A stretch of DNA of 64,000 nt, taken from positions 248,001 to 312,000 of the forward strand of contig JAJFPB010000013.1 of assembly GCA_020881915.1 (NCBI GenBank). The letters are read 5' to 3'. The notes under the pieces were generated by a model. The model was not told the origin of the DNA, made no database searches, and saw only the letters and a list, made by a program, of their open reading frames with translations. Shown piece after piece: positions 11,242 to 20,691 of the stretch (position 1 is its first letter; the number at the start of each line of letters is the position of its first letter). The position numbers and the translations under genes were made by a program. Source of the DNA: Paramyrothecium sp. XJ0827 (Eukaryota; Ascomycota; Sordariomycetes; Hypocreales; Stachybotryaceae).

Positions 11242-12107
11242 AGCTTCGATGTATCTAGATTTTACCCGGTTCCAATTGGTCAAGATCCCAGTCCGTTACA
11301 ACATCTGAGGCTTCGCGCAGTCAAGGGGATACGGCCCAATTACTATGGGAGATGCCAGGCTCCGTGTAGCCAGAGAAGAGCATAACCGCCGAGCTGCTCA
11401 AGAAGATGAGGAAAGACGTCTTTTTAGGCGTACAGCGCGCGCCGAGGCAGCCTACATTCGCCGTTGGCTGCAACAAGTGAGGCATACAGTCCGGAATAGC
11501 ATCACATCAACAACACACGAACAGGTGGTCTTCCAAGGGCGCTGGCAGAAGAACCACCGCCGTGAATATCTTAGTGATACAGCACTGCTTTGTTCACGGT
11601 ACCAGGTTATCCGAGAGCTCCAGGACCTAGGCTGCCATCACAGCAAAGTCATCACTTGGCCCGAAAAATACGACCGCAAGGGCATCAACGCTGCAGTCGA
11701 GCTTCTTGTTGGGGAGATCGAACAACGAGCTGCCTCCCGCCGATTATTGCAGCTTGAAACAGAAGGCTATGAGATTATAGGGGAAGACACACTGGGAAAC
11801 GAGGGAGATGAGTTCTACGTCCCAAAGGATGAAAGAGACAGCCTAGCTAGTTATTTTGATACCCAAAACACCCTTATTGAGGATGACGATGATGCCGTTG
11901 ACGGCCAGTCTGATAACTGCATTTTTGTGGAAGGTGGGTAAAGCTATGCATCTAGCCAGAAAATCGAAGTACATTGTCGACCATATAAAAATATGTGAAG
12001 AGCCATGTACCTAGTTTTCCCCGGTCGACGAGTTTCTTCCCGGTCGGTGTCCCCCCCGACCTAGTGGAGCTAGGTTGGGGGGTTGACTGATTTAGACCCC
12101 CCGAGTA

Positions 12108-12346
12108 GTTTATCCATGGTGGAGCATAGTTGAGCGCACATTTACTGAAATCGCCTAGTCTCGCGTGTCTATTGTTCCTGAAACAGTGCCCCTTGAGCCC
12201 AGATATGGGTCACCAGCCTAAATGGTTGATTGATCGATTAAAGTTTGGAGTTTGGGGGGCACTTGTGAGCGCGAAAGCAATTGCCGATGACGTAACGTTA
12301 GTGGATCCGTAGGGGGCCCAATAGGCGCGCCACCGGTGGTGACGTA
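12108..12346. other. Spacer between two pogo-like elements
   Basis: About 240 bp of unique-looking sequence with no gene. Its last bases, together with those after 14410, form the short palindrome-like context (GACGTA...TACGTT) around the TA target of the next element. Confidence 0.5.
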
Positions 12347-14410
12347 ATCTATCACCTTCCCGGTCAGACCCCCTACTCGGTCAAAAATTCTCCGCCGACG
12401 CGACCCGCACCCCACAGCAAGACAAAGTGGACACAATGATGGCGACGCAAGACCAATCAGTTCCGCGCAAAGAACGGGTCCTGCTCGCCGTCAGGGCCTA
12501 TCAACAAGGCCAATTCGAAAGTGCTCGCAAGGCTGCGATGGCATACGACGTCCCTCCATCGACAGTATCTGATCGACTCCGCGGTGTTCGTCCCCGACGG
12601 GACGCGCAGATGCAGAACCAGAAGCTAACGGCGACGGAAGAGACGGCCCTCGTACAATGGATCTTGTCGATGGACGAGCGAGGGATGCCACCGACAGTGG
12701 CTTACACTCGCCGGATGGCCAATTTATTGCTTTCTGAGCGAGGCAAAGATCTTGTTGGCGAAAACTGGGTGCGGAGGTTCGTTGGCCGCCACGACGAAAT
12801 CAAGGCAAAGTACTCTCGCCGATATGATTACCAACGTGCCAAATGCGAAGACCCGCAAAAGATCCAAGAATGGTACGATCGAGTCGTAGCGACGAAGCAG
12901 AAATGGGGGATTCTTGACGAGGATGTCTATAACTTTGATGAGACGGGCTTTCAAATGGGAGTCATTGCAACGGCGAGAGTCCTTACTAGGTCTGACCGGC
13001 GAGGTCGGCCTATGCTCACGCAGCCTGGAAATCGCGAATGGGTTACTGTGATCGAGTCTGTCAATTGCCAAGGTTGGGCTTTACCGGCGAAGGTTATCTT
13101 CCAGGGCAAGTTACACCAAGCAAGCTGGTATGAATCGGGCGTACCCGACGACTGGCATATCGCCGTTAGTGAGAAAGGCTGGACTTCCGATGACCTTGCC
13201 TTATATTGGTTAAAGGAAGTTTTTGATCCAAATACGCTCCGCCGTACGGTTGGTACACATCGACTTCTTATTCTCGATGGGCATGGCAGCCACGTAACGC
13301 CGGAATTTGACAAGTACTGTACAGCAAATTCCATCGTGGTACTCCAAATGCCAGCACATTCCTCACATCTCTTGCAGCCTCTTGATGTTGGGTGCTTTTC
13401 GCCGTTAAAAACAATATACGGCCGGAAGGTTCAAGAGAAAATGCTCGCTGGGATCCATCACATCGATAAACAGGAGTTCCTTCCTATATACTTAGAAACT
13501 CGCCGACAAGCACTCTCGCCGTCAAATATCCGAAGCGGGTTTATGGCGACAGGCCTCTTTCCATTGGACCTAACCAGGGTATTGTCGCGGCTACAAGTTC
13601 AGGTTGACAAAGTGGGTAACGATCACGGTGATAAGAACACTCCAAGCCCCCACAAGAGGCTGGAATCTTACGAGACTCCATATAACGTTAACCAGCTTAA
13701 CACTCACGCCGAAAGGCTTCTTGAACGTCGGCCACAAATCCCAGACTCGCCAGTCTCACAAGCTATCAACCAGCTTATCAAAGGCTGTCAAATGGCCATG
13801 CATAGCGCCGCCCTTCTTGCCGACGAAAACCGACAACTACGGTCAGGAAACCTACGGCAAAAGCAGAAAAAAGAACAACGCCGTGAATACATTAGCGACG
13901 GCGGGGCTCTGTCGGTTGCAGAAGGTACGGCTAGGATAAAGCGGCGGCGAGAAGAAGAAGAAGAGCGGGTTAAGCGACGTCGAGAAGAGGAAGAGGAGCG
14001 AGTCAAGCGACGGCGAGTGAAGGAAGAGGAGCGGGCCAAGCGACGGCAAGAAGAAGAGGAGCGGGCCGAGCGACGGCGACAAGAGGACGAAAAGTGGCTC
14101 AGGCTACGGCGAGAAAAGGAAGAGGAGCGAGTCAAGCGACGGCGAGTGAAGGAAGAGGAGCGGGTCAAACGACGGATAGAAGAGGAGCAGGAGGTAAGTG
14201 CCCCAAGACAGCGTGCGCCACCAAGGTGTAGTAAATGCAGGTCCTTTGAACACACTGCCCGTACGTGTAATGGTTAGTCCTGAATTGATTTAACGGCCTC
14301 TTGGAATAAACTGTCGTCATGGTGCTCAGTTTGTGTTGCCGTGAGGTGCGGGTCGCGTCGGTGGGGAATTTTTTGACCGAGTGGGGGGTCTGACCGGGAA
14401 GGTGATAGAT
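12347..14410 (+). mobile_element. pogo-like DNA transposon, apparently intact (2.06 kb)
   Basis: About 70-bp inverted repeats (12347-12416 and 14341-14410) start ATCTATCACCTTCCCGGTCA, flanked by TA (12345-12346 and 14411-14412). The flanks outside the TA also match for three bases (ACG/CGT), so the repeat could be called 3-5 bp longer. It encloses a single uninterrupted transposase gene, which makes it the best candidate for a recently active element in the window. Confidence 0.9.
12427..14277 (+). CDS. pogo/Fot1-like transposase, full length (616 aa)
   Basis: Transposase that would bind the terminal repeats and cut and paste the element at TA. There are no stops or frameshifts over 616 residues. 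Domains in order: an N-terminal helix-turn-helix (about 12-55, ARKAAMAYDVPPSTVSDRLRG), a CENP-B type HTH (about 60-135), and a DDE core (about 165-340) with YNFDETGFQMG, LLILDGHGSH and SSHLLQPLDVGCFSPLK. A linker follows, then an unusual Arg/Glu-rich region of repeated RRR-EEEE blocks (about 505-595, probably helical or coiled). A CCHC zinc knuckle at the extreme C-terminus reads CSKCRSFEHTARTC. Starts lie 10-80 bp inside the left repeat; an alternative ATG lies a few codons downstream. The intact catalytic residues and repeats suggest possible activity, but this is not proven. Confidence 0.93.
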   Translation: MDTMMATQDQSVPRKERVLLAVRAYQQGQFESARKAAMAYDVPPSTVSDRLRGVRPRRDAQMQNQKLTATEETALVQWILSMDERGMPPTVAYTRRMANLLLSERGKDLVGENWVRRFVGRHDEIKAKYSRRYDYQRAKCEDPQKIQEWYDRVVATKQKWGILDEDVYNFDETGFQMGVIATARVLTRSDRRGRPMLTQPGNREWVTVIESVNCQGWALPAKVIFQGKLHQASWYESGVPDDWHIAVSEKGWTSDDLALYWLKEVFDPNTLRRTVGTHRLLILDGHGSHVTPEFDKYCTANSIVVLQMPAHSSHLLQPLDVGCFSPLKTIYGRKVQEKMLAGIHHIDKQEFLPIYLETRRQALSPSNIRSGFMATGLFPLDLTRVLSRLQVQVDKVGNDHGDKNTPSPHKRLESYETPYNVNQLNTHAERLLERRPQIPDSPVSQAINQLIKGCQMAMHSAALLADENRQLRSGNLRQKQKKEQRREYISDGGALSVAEGTARIKRRREEEEERVKRRREEEEERVKRRRVKEEERAKRRQEEEERAERRRQEDEKWLRLRREKEEERVKRRRVKEEERVKRRIEEEQEVSAPRQRAPPRCSKCRSFEHTARTCNG

Positions 14411-14875
14411 TACGTTACTGCACCTTATGACTGCCAAGGGGTTAGTCATGCTCTGTCATGCATATGTTTGATCCTCACCCCACTTCAAGTCCTGTGTTTC
14501 CCTGCACCAGCTCGAAAAAGCCTCGTGGCGTGCATGTTAGCTTTCTCGCAGTTACCTAACCATGGCAAACTGTTGATCATCTTGACAGCAAATGTATGCC
14601 CTGTTACAGGATTCAGTTGACGGGGCGGACTAGTGACTGAGGGGACCCTATTGCTACGAATCCGTTCAAGAGCCTACTCGTCACGGTGGGTCTGTTGACC
14701 ATCCCTTATCGGATGCTTCTCTTAAAATAACTCTATGATGAAGGGGCTGCAGGGTAGGAATGGGGATTATAAATACGCTTTATGAAACCACTATGTTGCC
14801 CGGATCTAGTTCTGCCATCCCGCCACACTTGTTTACCTTTTGTCTACAAAGGACGCGAAAGCGCAAGCATCATTG
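14411..14875. promoter_or_regulatory. Upstream region of the AflR-like regulator
   Basis: No gene is seen. A TATAAA string near 14768, about 105 bp before the ATG at 14876, is in the right orientation to be the core promoter of the downstream regulator. Confidence 0.4.
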
Positions 14876-16388
14876 ATGGAAACCTCCGCTACCCACTTTA
14901 ACAAGTCAAACTACACCCCACCAGCACTAAGAAGACTCCGCTGGGCTTGTGATTCATGCCATGGTGCCAAGGTCTGTTGTTCAGGGGGACACCCTATGCA
15001 ACAAGTGCCAGAGCTCGTACGTCCTGAAACCGAGAGAGTGTTTGGGTCTATCACCCAACTCAAACAAGGCTGATACCGATACGAATAGTAGCCTACAATG
15101 CAACTACAGCGATGTGGCGAGTCTGGACAGGCCCAAGGGTAGCCGGAACAAGAGGACGATTAGGAGGCTGAGCCAATTCTCCGCCGCCGCCGCTGCCTAT
15201 AATGCGATCAACCACAAGCGAGATAACAGCGTTGGAGCAGGGGGCCACGGCTCACCATTTGATGTTACGTCCTCTATATTACAAACGACATGGCCTGCGC
15301 TCACACTGACGCACCCGCCATTGAGTAAAGACTCGGATCTCTGCATGGACACAAACGGCTTGCACAACCTGCTGGACTGGGACCCAAGCATGCTTCCATT
15401 GACCTTATTAGATGGCGCATTACTACCTGTAAGAACGACCTATCTAAGTGCTGTGCGCGTGAATAAGTGACTGTGTAGCTAATGGGAATACTGATGCAGT
15501 TGCGACTGGGAATTTTGTCACTAGACAAGGACCTGCCAGCGCTGGGTGAGTTCCATCACTAAAAACATTGATCTCAGAAAGAATCACAAAGCATGGGAAA
15601 CTAATTAGATGTGCGACGAAGGCTACTACAATTTCGTTTCACCGCACATTTCCGAGCCATTGAACGCTTGCAGCATCGAGGGCGATCAGACTCCCGATGC
15701 ATGGCACTTCCGATTAAGCGCATTCTCACAAGTCGTTGCGGCTGTAAGCGAGGCGACGTCCACGCCCACACATGAGAACATCTTAAACACCACCAAAATC
15801 ATCGATGCTATGTTTTCAACACCTGAACCGCCTCATGACTTCGAGGATAGGGAGAAAACTGCTGTTCCAGTTTGCCGATGCTTACGTATTCTAGCTGACC
15901 AATTGTGCCACCTCACCTCCATTCAACGGAGACAGGACAACCTCCGCATTGATATAACTTTCTCCAAAATGATTATTATCCTCGACTGCTCTGACTCGGC
16001 ATTAGAATGCGAGCTCTGCCGTCGTGATTCTAGGGTGCTACTGCTTAACATGACCCTGCTGCGAACAATCTTCGACTGGGTAAAGCTGGGCTTCCAGCAC
16101 GACGCGCAGCCTCAATGGCTTCCGACCATCAAATGTGGATACTGTAAGGTCTCCGAAGAAGATGGAAATGCCATCATATTCATGTTGGGAGTCCATGTTC
16201 TGACAAGAAGCGCATCTGCCGTGGACGTGCTTCGTCGCAGAGTGACCAAGATTGCGGACTCTGCCGGCGAGAATGCCATGTCCTACCAGATCATGGATGC
16301 CGAGGTACTACAAACTACTCTACAATTTCTCATGCAAACCTTTAGGGACATCTCGCAGCTCGCCCAGGCAGCTGGTTACGACTGGTAA
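14876..16388 (+). CDS. AflR-like Zn2Cys6 regulator, frameshifted in the zinc cluster
   Basis: Zinc-cluster regulator of the AflR type (Zn2Cys6 N-terminus plus AflR regulatory C-terminus). The start METSATHF leads to WACDSCHGAKVCC. Continuation as DTLCNKCQSS requires removing one G from the GGGGG run at 14984-14988. Intron 15017-15088 then joins to LQCNYS and the family's DRPKGSRNK. A second intron is 15429-15499; a third lies between about 15545 and 15608, whose exact junction I could not fix in frame. The last exon, 15609-16388, encodes about 259 residues of AflR-like C-terminal domain (AFSQVVAAVSEA, ILDCSDSALECELCRRDSR, DISQLAQAAGYDW). The expected KVRC is KVCC here. No biosynthetic genes flank it, so its targets are unknown. 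It is likely a pseudogene unless the G run is a sequence error. Confidence 0.75.
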
Positions 16389-16817
16389 AGCCCCATCCCG
16401 ATCTATGATATCACGGCGGAGGATCATGGAAGGAATGATAGCCAACGCGTCATTATGTAACACAGACGGGCTATTCAAGAAGTCATGACCTCTATCCTGT
16501 TATTTCAGAATTACTAGCATTAGACAGCGTACGGTTTATTGCCAACATCTCAACCGACGGGTTGGGGTTGGCAATAGCCTTTCGAATATTCTACCATCAA
16601 TCCTTGAATACCAAGACCTGCAAGTCTAAACTCACATCGGTAATGAAAGTATGATCTACCGCATGAGGTTAAAGAGGAAGGAGAAGAAAACAATCTTCAA
16701 TCAGATATTTACTGAAACACAGATACTTGTCAGTATATCTGCTTCTCAAAGATAAAAGTTTTATACTGGGAAGCTTATGGTGATGGTAAATGGAACGTTT
16801 GCAACTCAGAATGGTTA
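16389..16817. other. Intergenic up to a truncated pogo element
   Basis: No gene is seen. It ends in the TA (16816-16817) that is the target site of the following pogo-like copy. Confidence 0.4.
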
Positions 16818-17809
16818 ACGTATATGATAAGCGAGTGTCACAGCCAAGCGAGTGTCACAAAAAACCCAACCCTCAAGATAGATACCTTAATAAAAACACA
16901 ACGAACCATTTGATCAATTGAAACTAATCGCTATACTCTTGCCCAGAGACCTCTATCTCTGCCTTGCATGTTCGTGCATTATGCCCTGTCTTGCCGCAAA
17001 TGCCACAGCGTCTCAGCCTCGATTGCGATGACCTCCCTTGACCGCCTCTTCTCGACGATTCGGCCACTACCTGACTATCTACCTCAATTTGATCAATTAA
17101 TGCCTGGCCTTCATCTATAGTCATCGTCCCTCCATTACGTAGGCGTTTCTTTTTTTCCCTCCGGCGCCGGCTTAGTATTGCATTTGCCTCTCGAAGATCC
17201 TTGACCTCAGCCCTCAATAATGTCATCTCATGCATTGTGCCCTTAAAACCCTTGGTCATTGACTTTAAAGCCTCAATGATTGATGCTGGGGAGCTGATTT
17301 GATGTCTTTCAATTCGTCTTCTAAGGTATTCAGAATGAGATTCGCTTTCCCTAACAGGCTTTGGGGTCTTCGAGACCCAAGGGGCAGGAAGAGCTGGCTC
17401 ACCCACTGGCGGCGTTGGAGTTCGTAATTGAATATCAAGCTTCAAGATCACATAGTCTGCATTCAAAGGAACAAGCCCGGCCCCTCGGAAGCCTCCCTTG
17501 ATATTGCTTTCCGTCATAGTGGCTTGGTGTGCGGCATAAACCGCTGGGAAGAACTCGGTCTTGGAAATGTGTGTTATAGAGCATTTGATCAATTGCTCTA
17601 TTTCTCGCCCATATGCTTTTTTAAGCGGCCCAAAGCAACCTACATCAAGTGGCTGGAGTAGGTGAGATGAATGAGGTGGCATGCATAGTGTAATAATCTT
17701 ATTCTCCTTGCAGTATTCCTCAAAAGGGACCGAATGGTGGCCCTCGTGCCCATCAAGGACTAGGAGACGATAGGCACCATTTGATCTTTTGATTGTATGT
17801 TGATTGAAG
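16818..17809 (-). mobile_element. pogo-like transposon, 5' half missing
   Basis: The left terminal repeat starts ACGTATATGATAAGCGAG at 16818 after TA, with the direct motif AAGCGAGTGTCAC repeated twice. The minus-strand transposase is cut at 17809-17810, where a hAT terminus begins, so the other terminal repeat is absent. Confidence 0.82.
16924..17809 (-). pseudogene. pogo-like transposase, C-terminal part only
   Basis: About 295 residues of transposase starting within the DDE core: NQHTIKRSNGAYRLLVLDGH, then PPHSSHLLQPLDVGCFGPLK, a linker, a basic region (RRRREKKKR) and a CCHC-like zinc knuckle, CGICGKTGHNARTC, before the stop at 16924. The first catalytic Asp (NFDETG) and both helix-turn-helix domains are missing because the gene is cut by a hAT terminus. 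It is closely related to the copy at 47.9-49.7 kb. It cannot encode an active transposase. Confidence 0.85.
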
Positions 17810-17947
17810 CAATGATGTAAATAGTGTGGCCGTAAATAAGACGATATCATATTCAATATCGTATTACCTGCACGTATTTTTATACCGTGCAGTGCGAGCA
17901 ATACCGAAAACCGTGTAGTGCAGTGCAGGGACGTTTAAATATCGTAT
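17810..17947. mobile_element. hAT terminal fragment (about 138 bp)
   Basis: The sequence starts CAATGATGTAAATAGTG, two mismatches from the 17-bp terminal repeat of the hAT at 51903-55268, and continues in parallel with that element's right end (GTGGCCGTAAATAAG, GCACGGTAT-like motifs). It stops where the piggyBac-like element begins. It is either a short nonautonomous derivative or one end of a larger copy. Confidence 0.75.
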
Positions 17948-18049
17948 CTCCTTGGCAGTGCGAAGCCTTAGATGATGTATCGGACATGGATCTGATCCAA
18001 TTAAAACGGGGGAAAATCTAGTGACATCAGCTACCTAAGAAATTGGCTC

Positions 18050-20192
18050 ATGATATAAGTCCCAGCATTTTCCCTTGTTACAAAGGGCTACATTACACGT
18101 CACACATCCCTGCTTGCAATTTGTACCCTTCCTGACCCGACGATTGACGCCATCTTCATCTAGCTGCCCCAAGGGGCGCCGTTTTTTTCGAGCTTTGAGA
18201 CCGTACACCAATTTGAACGCCTTGACAGGCCACGCAATCCGATGTTACACCTCTATCGTCAAATTCGTGCTGCGCCAAGGGCGTAATTTCGTCCCCGGCT
18301 CGATATCTCTTCCTTGATGGGCCCGTCTTGCTGCCCGTCTGGCCCTGTGGCCTTGTCCGGCCGTACGTACGGGAAATCTCGTCAACTAAGGCCTCAAGGA
18401 ACCGGCTTTGGGCCTTGTACGGCTTCCAGCTTGGCTGACCGAGCTTTTGCAATAGGAAACTATTCGTCAGGGCCACAGCAAGGAGGAAACGCCAGGTCAA
18501 CGCCCGGGCCGGCCCCCGGCGCTGACGATGATTGGAATCGATGTTCGAGCGAAGATGATCCCCAATATCTACGCCGTTCATACAATCGTTGTAATCTGCA
18601 GCTATGGACGGAATGGATAGCGGTAAGACGGGCTCGTCACCAAATCTCTGCTTTATCGGACGACTATAAGGCTGTTGTGTTGTCGGACGACGGCGAATTC
18701 GATCTTTTGACTCGGTTCCCTTATATATAGTTGTCAACGTCAACACAAGGGCGTTGTCTTTCCATGCGATTTGGTTGACCTTCAGATAGGTCAGTCAATA
18801 GGAAATTCGTCCCTGACCTTCCTTAGTAACTGACCTTGTTGTCGTCTGTTGCCCAGGCTTTAATAGCCTTGTGTTTCCACTGTCTTCGTCCCTTCTTGTC
18901 ATGGTTCTTCAAATCAACGAGTCGCTTGAAAATGCCGCTGTTCGTACGAGCCGTTCCTGTGGCCCCGTGGCCTAGGGCCCTGAGGGCTCGGAAGAGGTGG
19001 GGAGACGAGAAGAGGTTGTCTAGGAAGATATGGAACCTCCTAGGTATCCTTGAATATAGCTGCTTGACTAGGGCAATAACGACACCTTGGGTAGGATTCA
19101 GGGCCTCTTCGTCGTCTGATGTGTCTCCCGGGCCCTCGTTGTCTGAGGGCTTCTTCCAAAATTGACGTTCAACGCCAACAGGACCGAATTTGGCCCCGGG
19201 GGTGTGCCAAACCCACCGTAATATATATCCCTGACTAGCTAGAAGCCAGACCTTGAGCCCTGTGTCCGTTGGTTTGTTTTTTATCGTCAATTTCTGCCCT
19301 GACCGTCCTTCAAACTGAACCATGCCTTCATCAACGGACAGGAAGCTGCCCACATCAACAGCAGCAACAGCGGCATCCATCATAAGGTTGGCCCACTCAC
19401 TGACCTTGTTGTACGGGGCCGGAACCCCATGTTCAATTGTATCCGGATCGTCAATTCGTAGCCGTCTTTTCAAGAGGAAAAAACGGTCATAGGACATGAA
19501 TTTGATGATCGGATGGGTAGGAAGCATTTCCCCAGGCCTTGGGGCCCTCCAGAAGTCCGCAAAACGGAATTCCTTGTGGGAAATCATATAAATCCATATC
19601 CCTATCCATAGATATAGCTCTGCAATATATGTCGGTTCCCAATGACTGTTGGAAGAACTGAGTCCCCCGTGACTTAAGGACCAATATTAAAGTTCAAGTC
19701 CTACGATTAAGGTTCAAAGTCCTAGATGGGTTCACTCAGATATATAATGGTCCGAAGGCATCTCATTGAGATCAGAACAACTTAACCAAGAATAATTACA
19801 ATCATCATAACATCAATTACATTTTATCCAAGTGCATTCAGCACCGCTGCGTAATCTGAACAACAATGACTCTGACGGGTCCCTTCTATTGTCTCGGTCG
19901 CTGGGGCGTTGTCAGGGCTATTCGTATAGTCAACCCATCGTTCGACCGTCGATTTGGGTAGGAAAAGCTGGAATAGCTTCAATACTGTCTCTGGAAGAGG
20001 CCGGACAACGAGGGGGCGTTCAGGGACGTCAAGTGGTTCAAAATGCGATCCCATACGGCTTGCTGGCTCGTAGTCAGGTCTGCATGTGTTATCGTTGTTC
20101 TGCTCCCTATAGCTATGGGCTGTTGTGACCGGAAGCTGTTCGTCAGGGCCAACCGTAGGGCCGGCGGCGACGGCGCTGTTGTCTTCGTCCAT
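18050..20192 (-). pseudogene. piggyBac-like transposase, two disruptions
   Basis: The N-terminus (20192-19871) starts MDEDNSAVAAGPTVGP and reaches the conserved LFLPKSTVERWVDYTN. It is then interrupted by a solo LTR and resumes in EPTYIAELYLWIGIWIYM. The core has LSVDEGMVQFEGRS (first Asp), FLDNLFSSPHLF (second Asp) and, after an intron at about 18775-18825, NGVDIGDHLR (third Asp). Near 18195 a one-base loss shifts the frame, so the reading ends early at 18156. The lost C-terminus is still visible in another frame down to about 18050 (CKQGCVTCNVALCNKGKC), the piggyBac cysteine-rich domain. Compared with copy 1 this copy is much less decayed: one frameshift and one insertion. Confidence 0.82.
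19647..19865. mobile_element. Solo LTR (219 bp) with 5-bp target duplication
   Basis: It begins TGTTGGAAGA and ends GAACAACA, the TG...CA termini of an LTR. It is flanked by the direct repeat ATGAC (19642-19646 and 19866-19870). Removing it plus one ATGAC restores the piggyBac transposase reading. TGTTGG...CAACA ends suggest a Ty1/copia-type family. Orientation cannot be fixed without an internal region. Confidence 0.88.
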
Positions 20193-20355
20193 CGTCAGAT
20201 AGCTGCTGCAGCGTTGTCTGTTGTTGAAGCATTAGAAAAACCGGTTACATAGCAATTTAGCTGTACAGGGATTTTATTGTTACTCAATGTACTGACATCA
20301 TGACTAGGGTGGTGTGGGTCGTCTACACCCTTGCTGCCTCTCCACTGCTAAGGGG

Positions 20356-20691
20356 ATGGCGAAAGACACGACTGCATGTTCGACATCGTCGTGCGTCTGT
20401 TCTTGGCGGCGCAAGATGGGGAATAGGTGGAGTAGTTGGGAGCGGGTACTGGAGCTGGGTGATGTCTGACTGCTCCCGCAGAATGTCCGGTATATCTTGT
20501 ATGATTGCAACGAGCTTTCTTTGGTCTTCTCGATTGATGTTGCTATGTCGGCTTCTGAGGTGAGTTCTGGCTTCATTGGCAACGCATGCGAAGCCACAGA
20601 TCTCGCAAACCAATACTCGATATGCAGCCAAATGAACAAACGGATGGATCGGTCTACGCAAAACTGGTCCTGTAGTAGATTCCATTGTCAT
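20356..20691 (-). pseudogene. OrsD/DUF3505-type C2H2-like protein, cut by transposon
   Basis: The N-terminal 110 residues of a fungal protein of the OrsD (DUF3505) type read PFVHLAAYRVLVCEICGFAC, then RTHLRSRH, a degenerate zinc finger, then PPIPHLAPP and CRTCSRVFRH. The reading enters the terminal repeat of the piggyBac-like element at 20355 and soon stops, so the rest of the gene is lost from this locus. These proteins are multi-copy and often subtelomeric or repeat-associated in fungi; their function is unknown. Confidence 0.75.

Larger units (their letters stand above)
8924..11328 (+). mobile_element. piggyBac-like (DDE_Tnp_1_7) transposon, degenerate copy 1
   Basis: A 2405-bp element with about 34-bp terminal inverted repeats starting CCCCTTGACTGCGCGAAGCC at both ends (8924-8957 and 11295-11328). 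It is flanked by AT on both sides (8922-8923 and 11329-11330). Keeping one AT and deleting the element restores the host transposase frame, so the boundaries are firm and the target duplication is AT. Internally it carries a piggyBac-type transposase with several breaks and an 18-bp tandem repeat. Confidence 0.88.
7336..11941 (+). pseudogene. pogo-like transposase (HTH + DDE), split by a nested element
   Basis: DNA-cutting and joining enzyme of the pogo/Fot1 branch. The 5' part (to 8923) has an N-terminal psq-like helix-turn-helix, a CENP-B-like HTH, then catalytic landmarks NFDETG, MDNCESH and LQPLDVG. The 3' part resumes after the insertion at 11329 and ends at 11941. Joining 8923 directly to 11331 (one AT retained) restores the frame: ...GLVGR continues into YGPITMGDARL. 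The protein was about 735 residues with an acidic tail. There is no in-frame ATG ahead of 7336. An ATG at about 7287 would fit if one extra base just after it were removed, so the start seems frameshifted as well as the body interrupted. Confidence 0.85.
6983..12105 (+). mobile_element. pogo-like DNA transposon with ~90-bp terminal inverted repeats, interrupted by a piggyBac-like element
   Basis: The ends are near-perfect inverted repeats of about 90 bp (6983-7072 and 12014-12105), starting CTCGGGGGGTCTAAATCAG. They are flanked by TA on both sides (6981-6982 and 12106-12107), the target duplication of Tc1/mariner/pogo elements. The 5.12-kb span shrinks to about 2.7 kb once the nested element 8924-11328 is removed. 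What remains encodes one transposase split by that insertion. Confidence 0.92.
17948..20355 (-). mobile_element. piggyBac-like transposon, copy 2, carrying a solo LTR
   Basis: The 3' end starts CTCCTTGGCAGTGCGAAGCC at 17948 and the 5' end starts CCCCTTAGCAGTGGAGAGGC at 20355, reading inward. Both are bordered outside by AT (17946-17947 and 20356-20357). The outer flanks differ completely: hAT sequence on one side and an OrsD-type gene on the other. The element includes a 219-bp solo LTR plus its duplication. Confidence 0.82.

Noticed and set aside
11345..11941. Separate cargo gene downstream of the nested piggyBac element
   Set aside because: Joining across the insertion with one AT makes it the C-terminus of the pogo transposase.
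14876..16388. Regulator of a secondary-metabolite gene cluster
   Set aside because: The protein is AflR-like, but no polyketide synthase, peptide synthetase or terpene gene is within the window and the gene is frameshifted.
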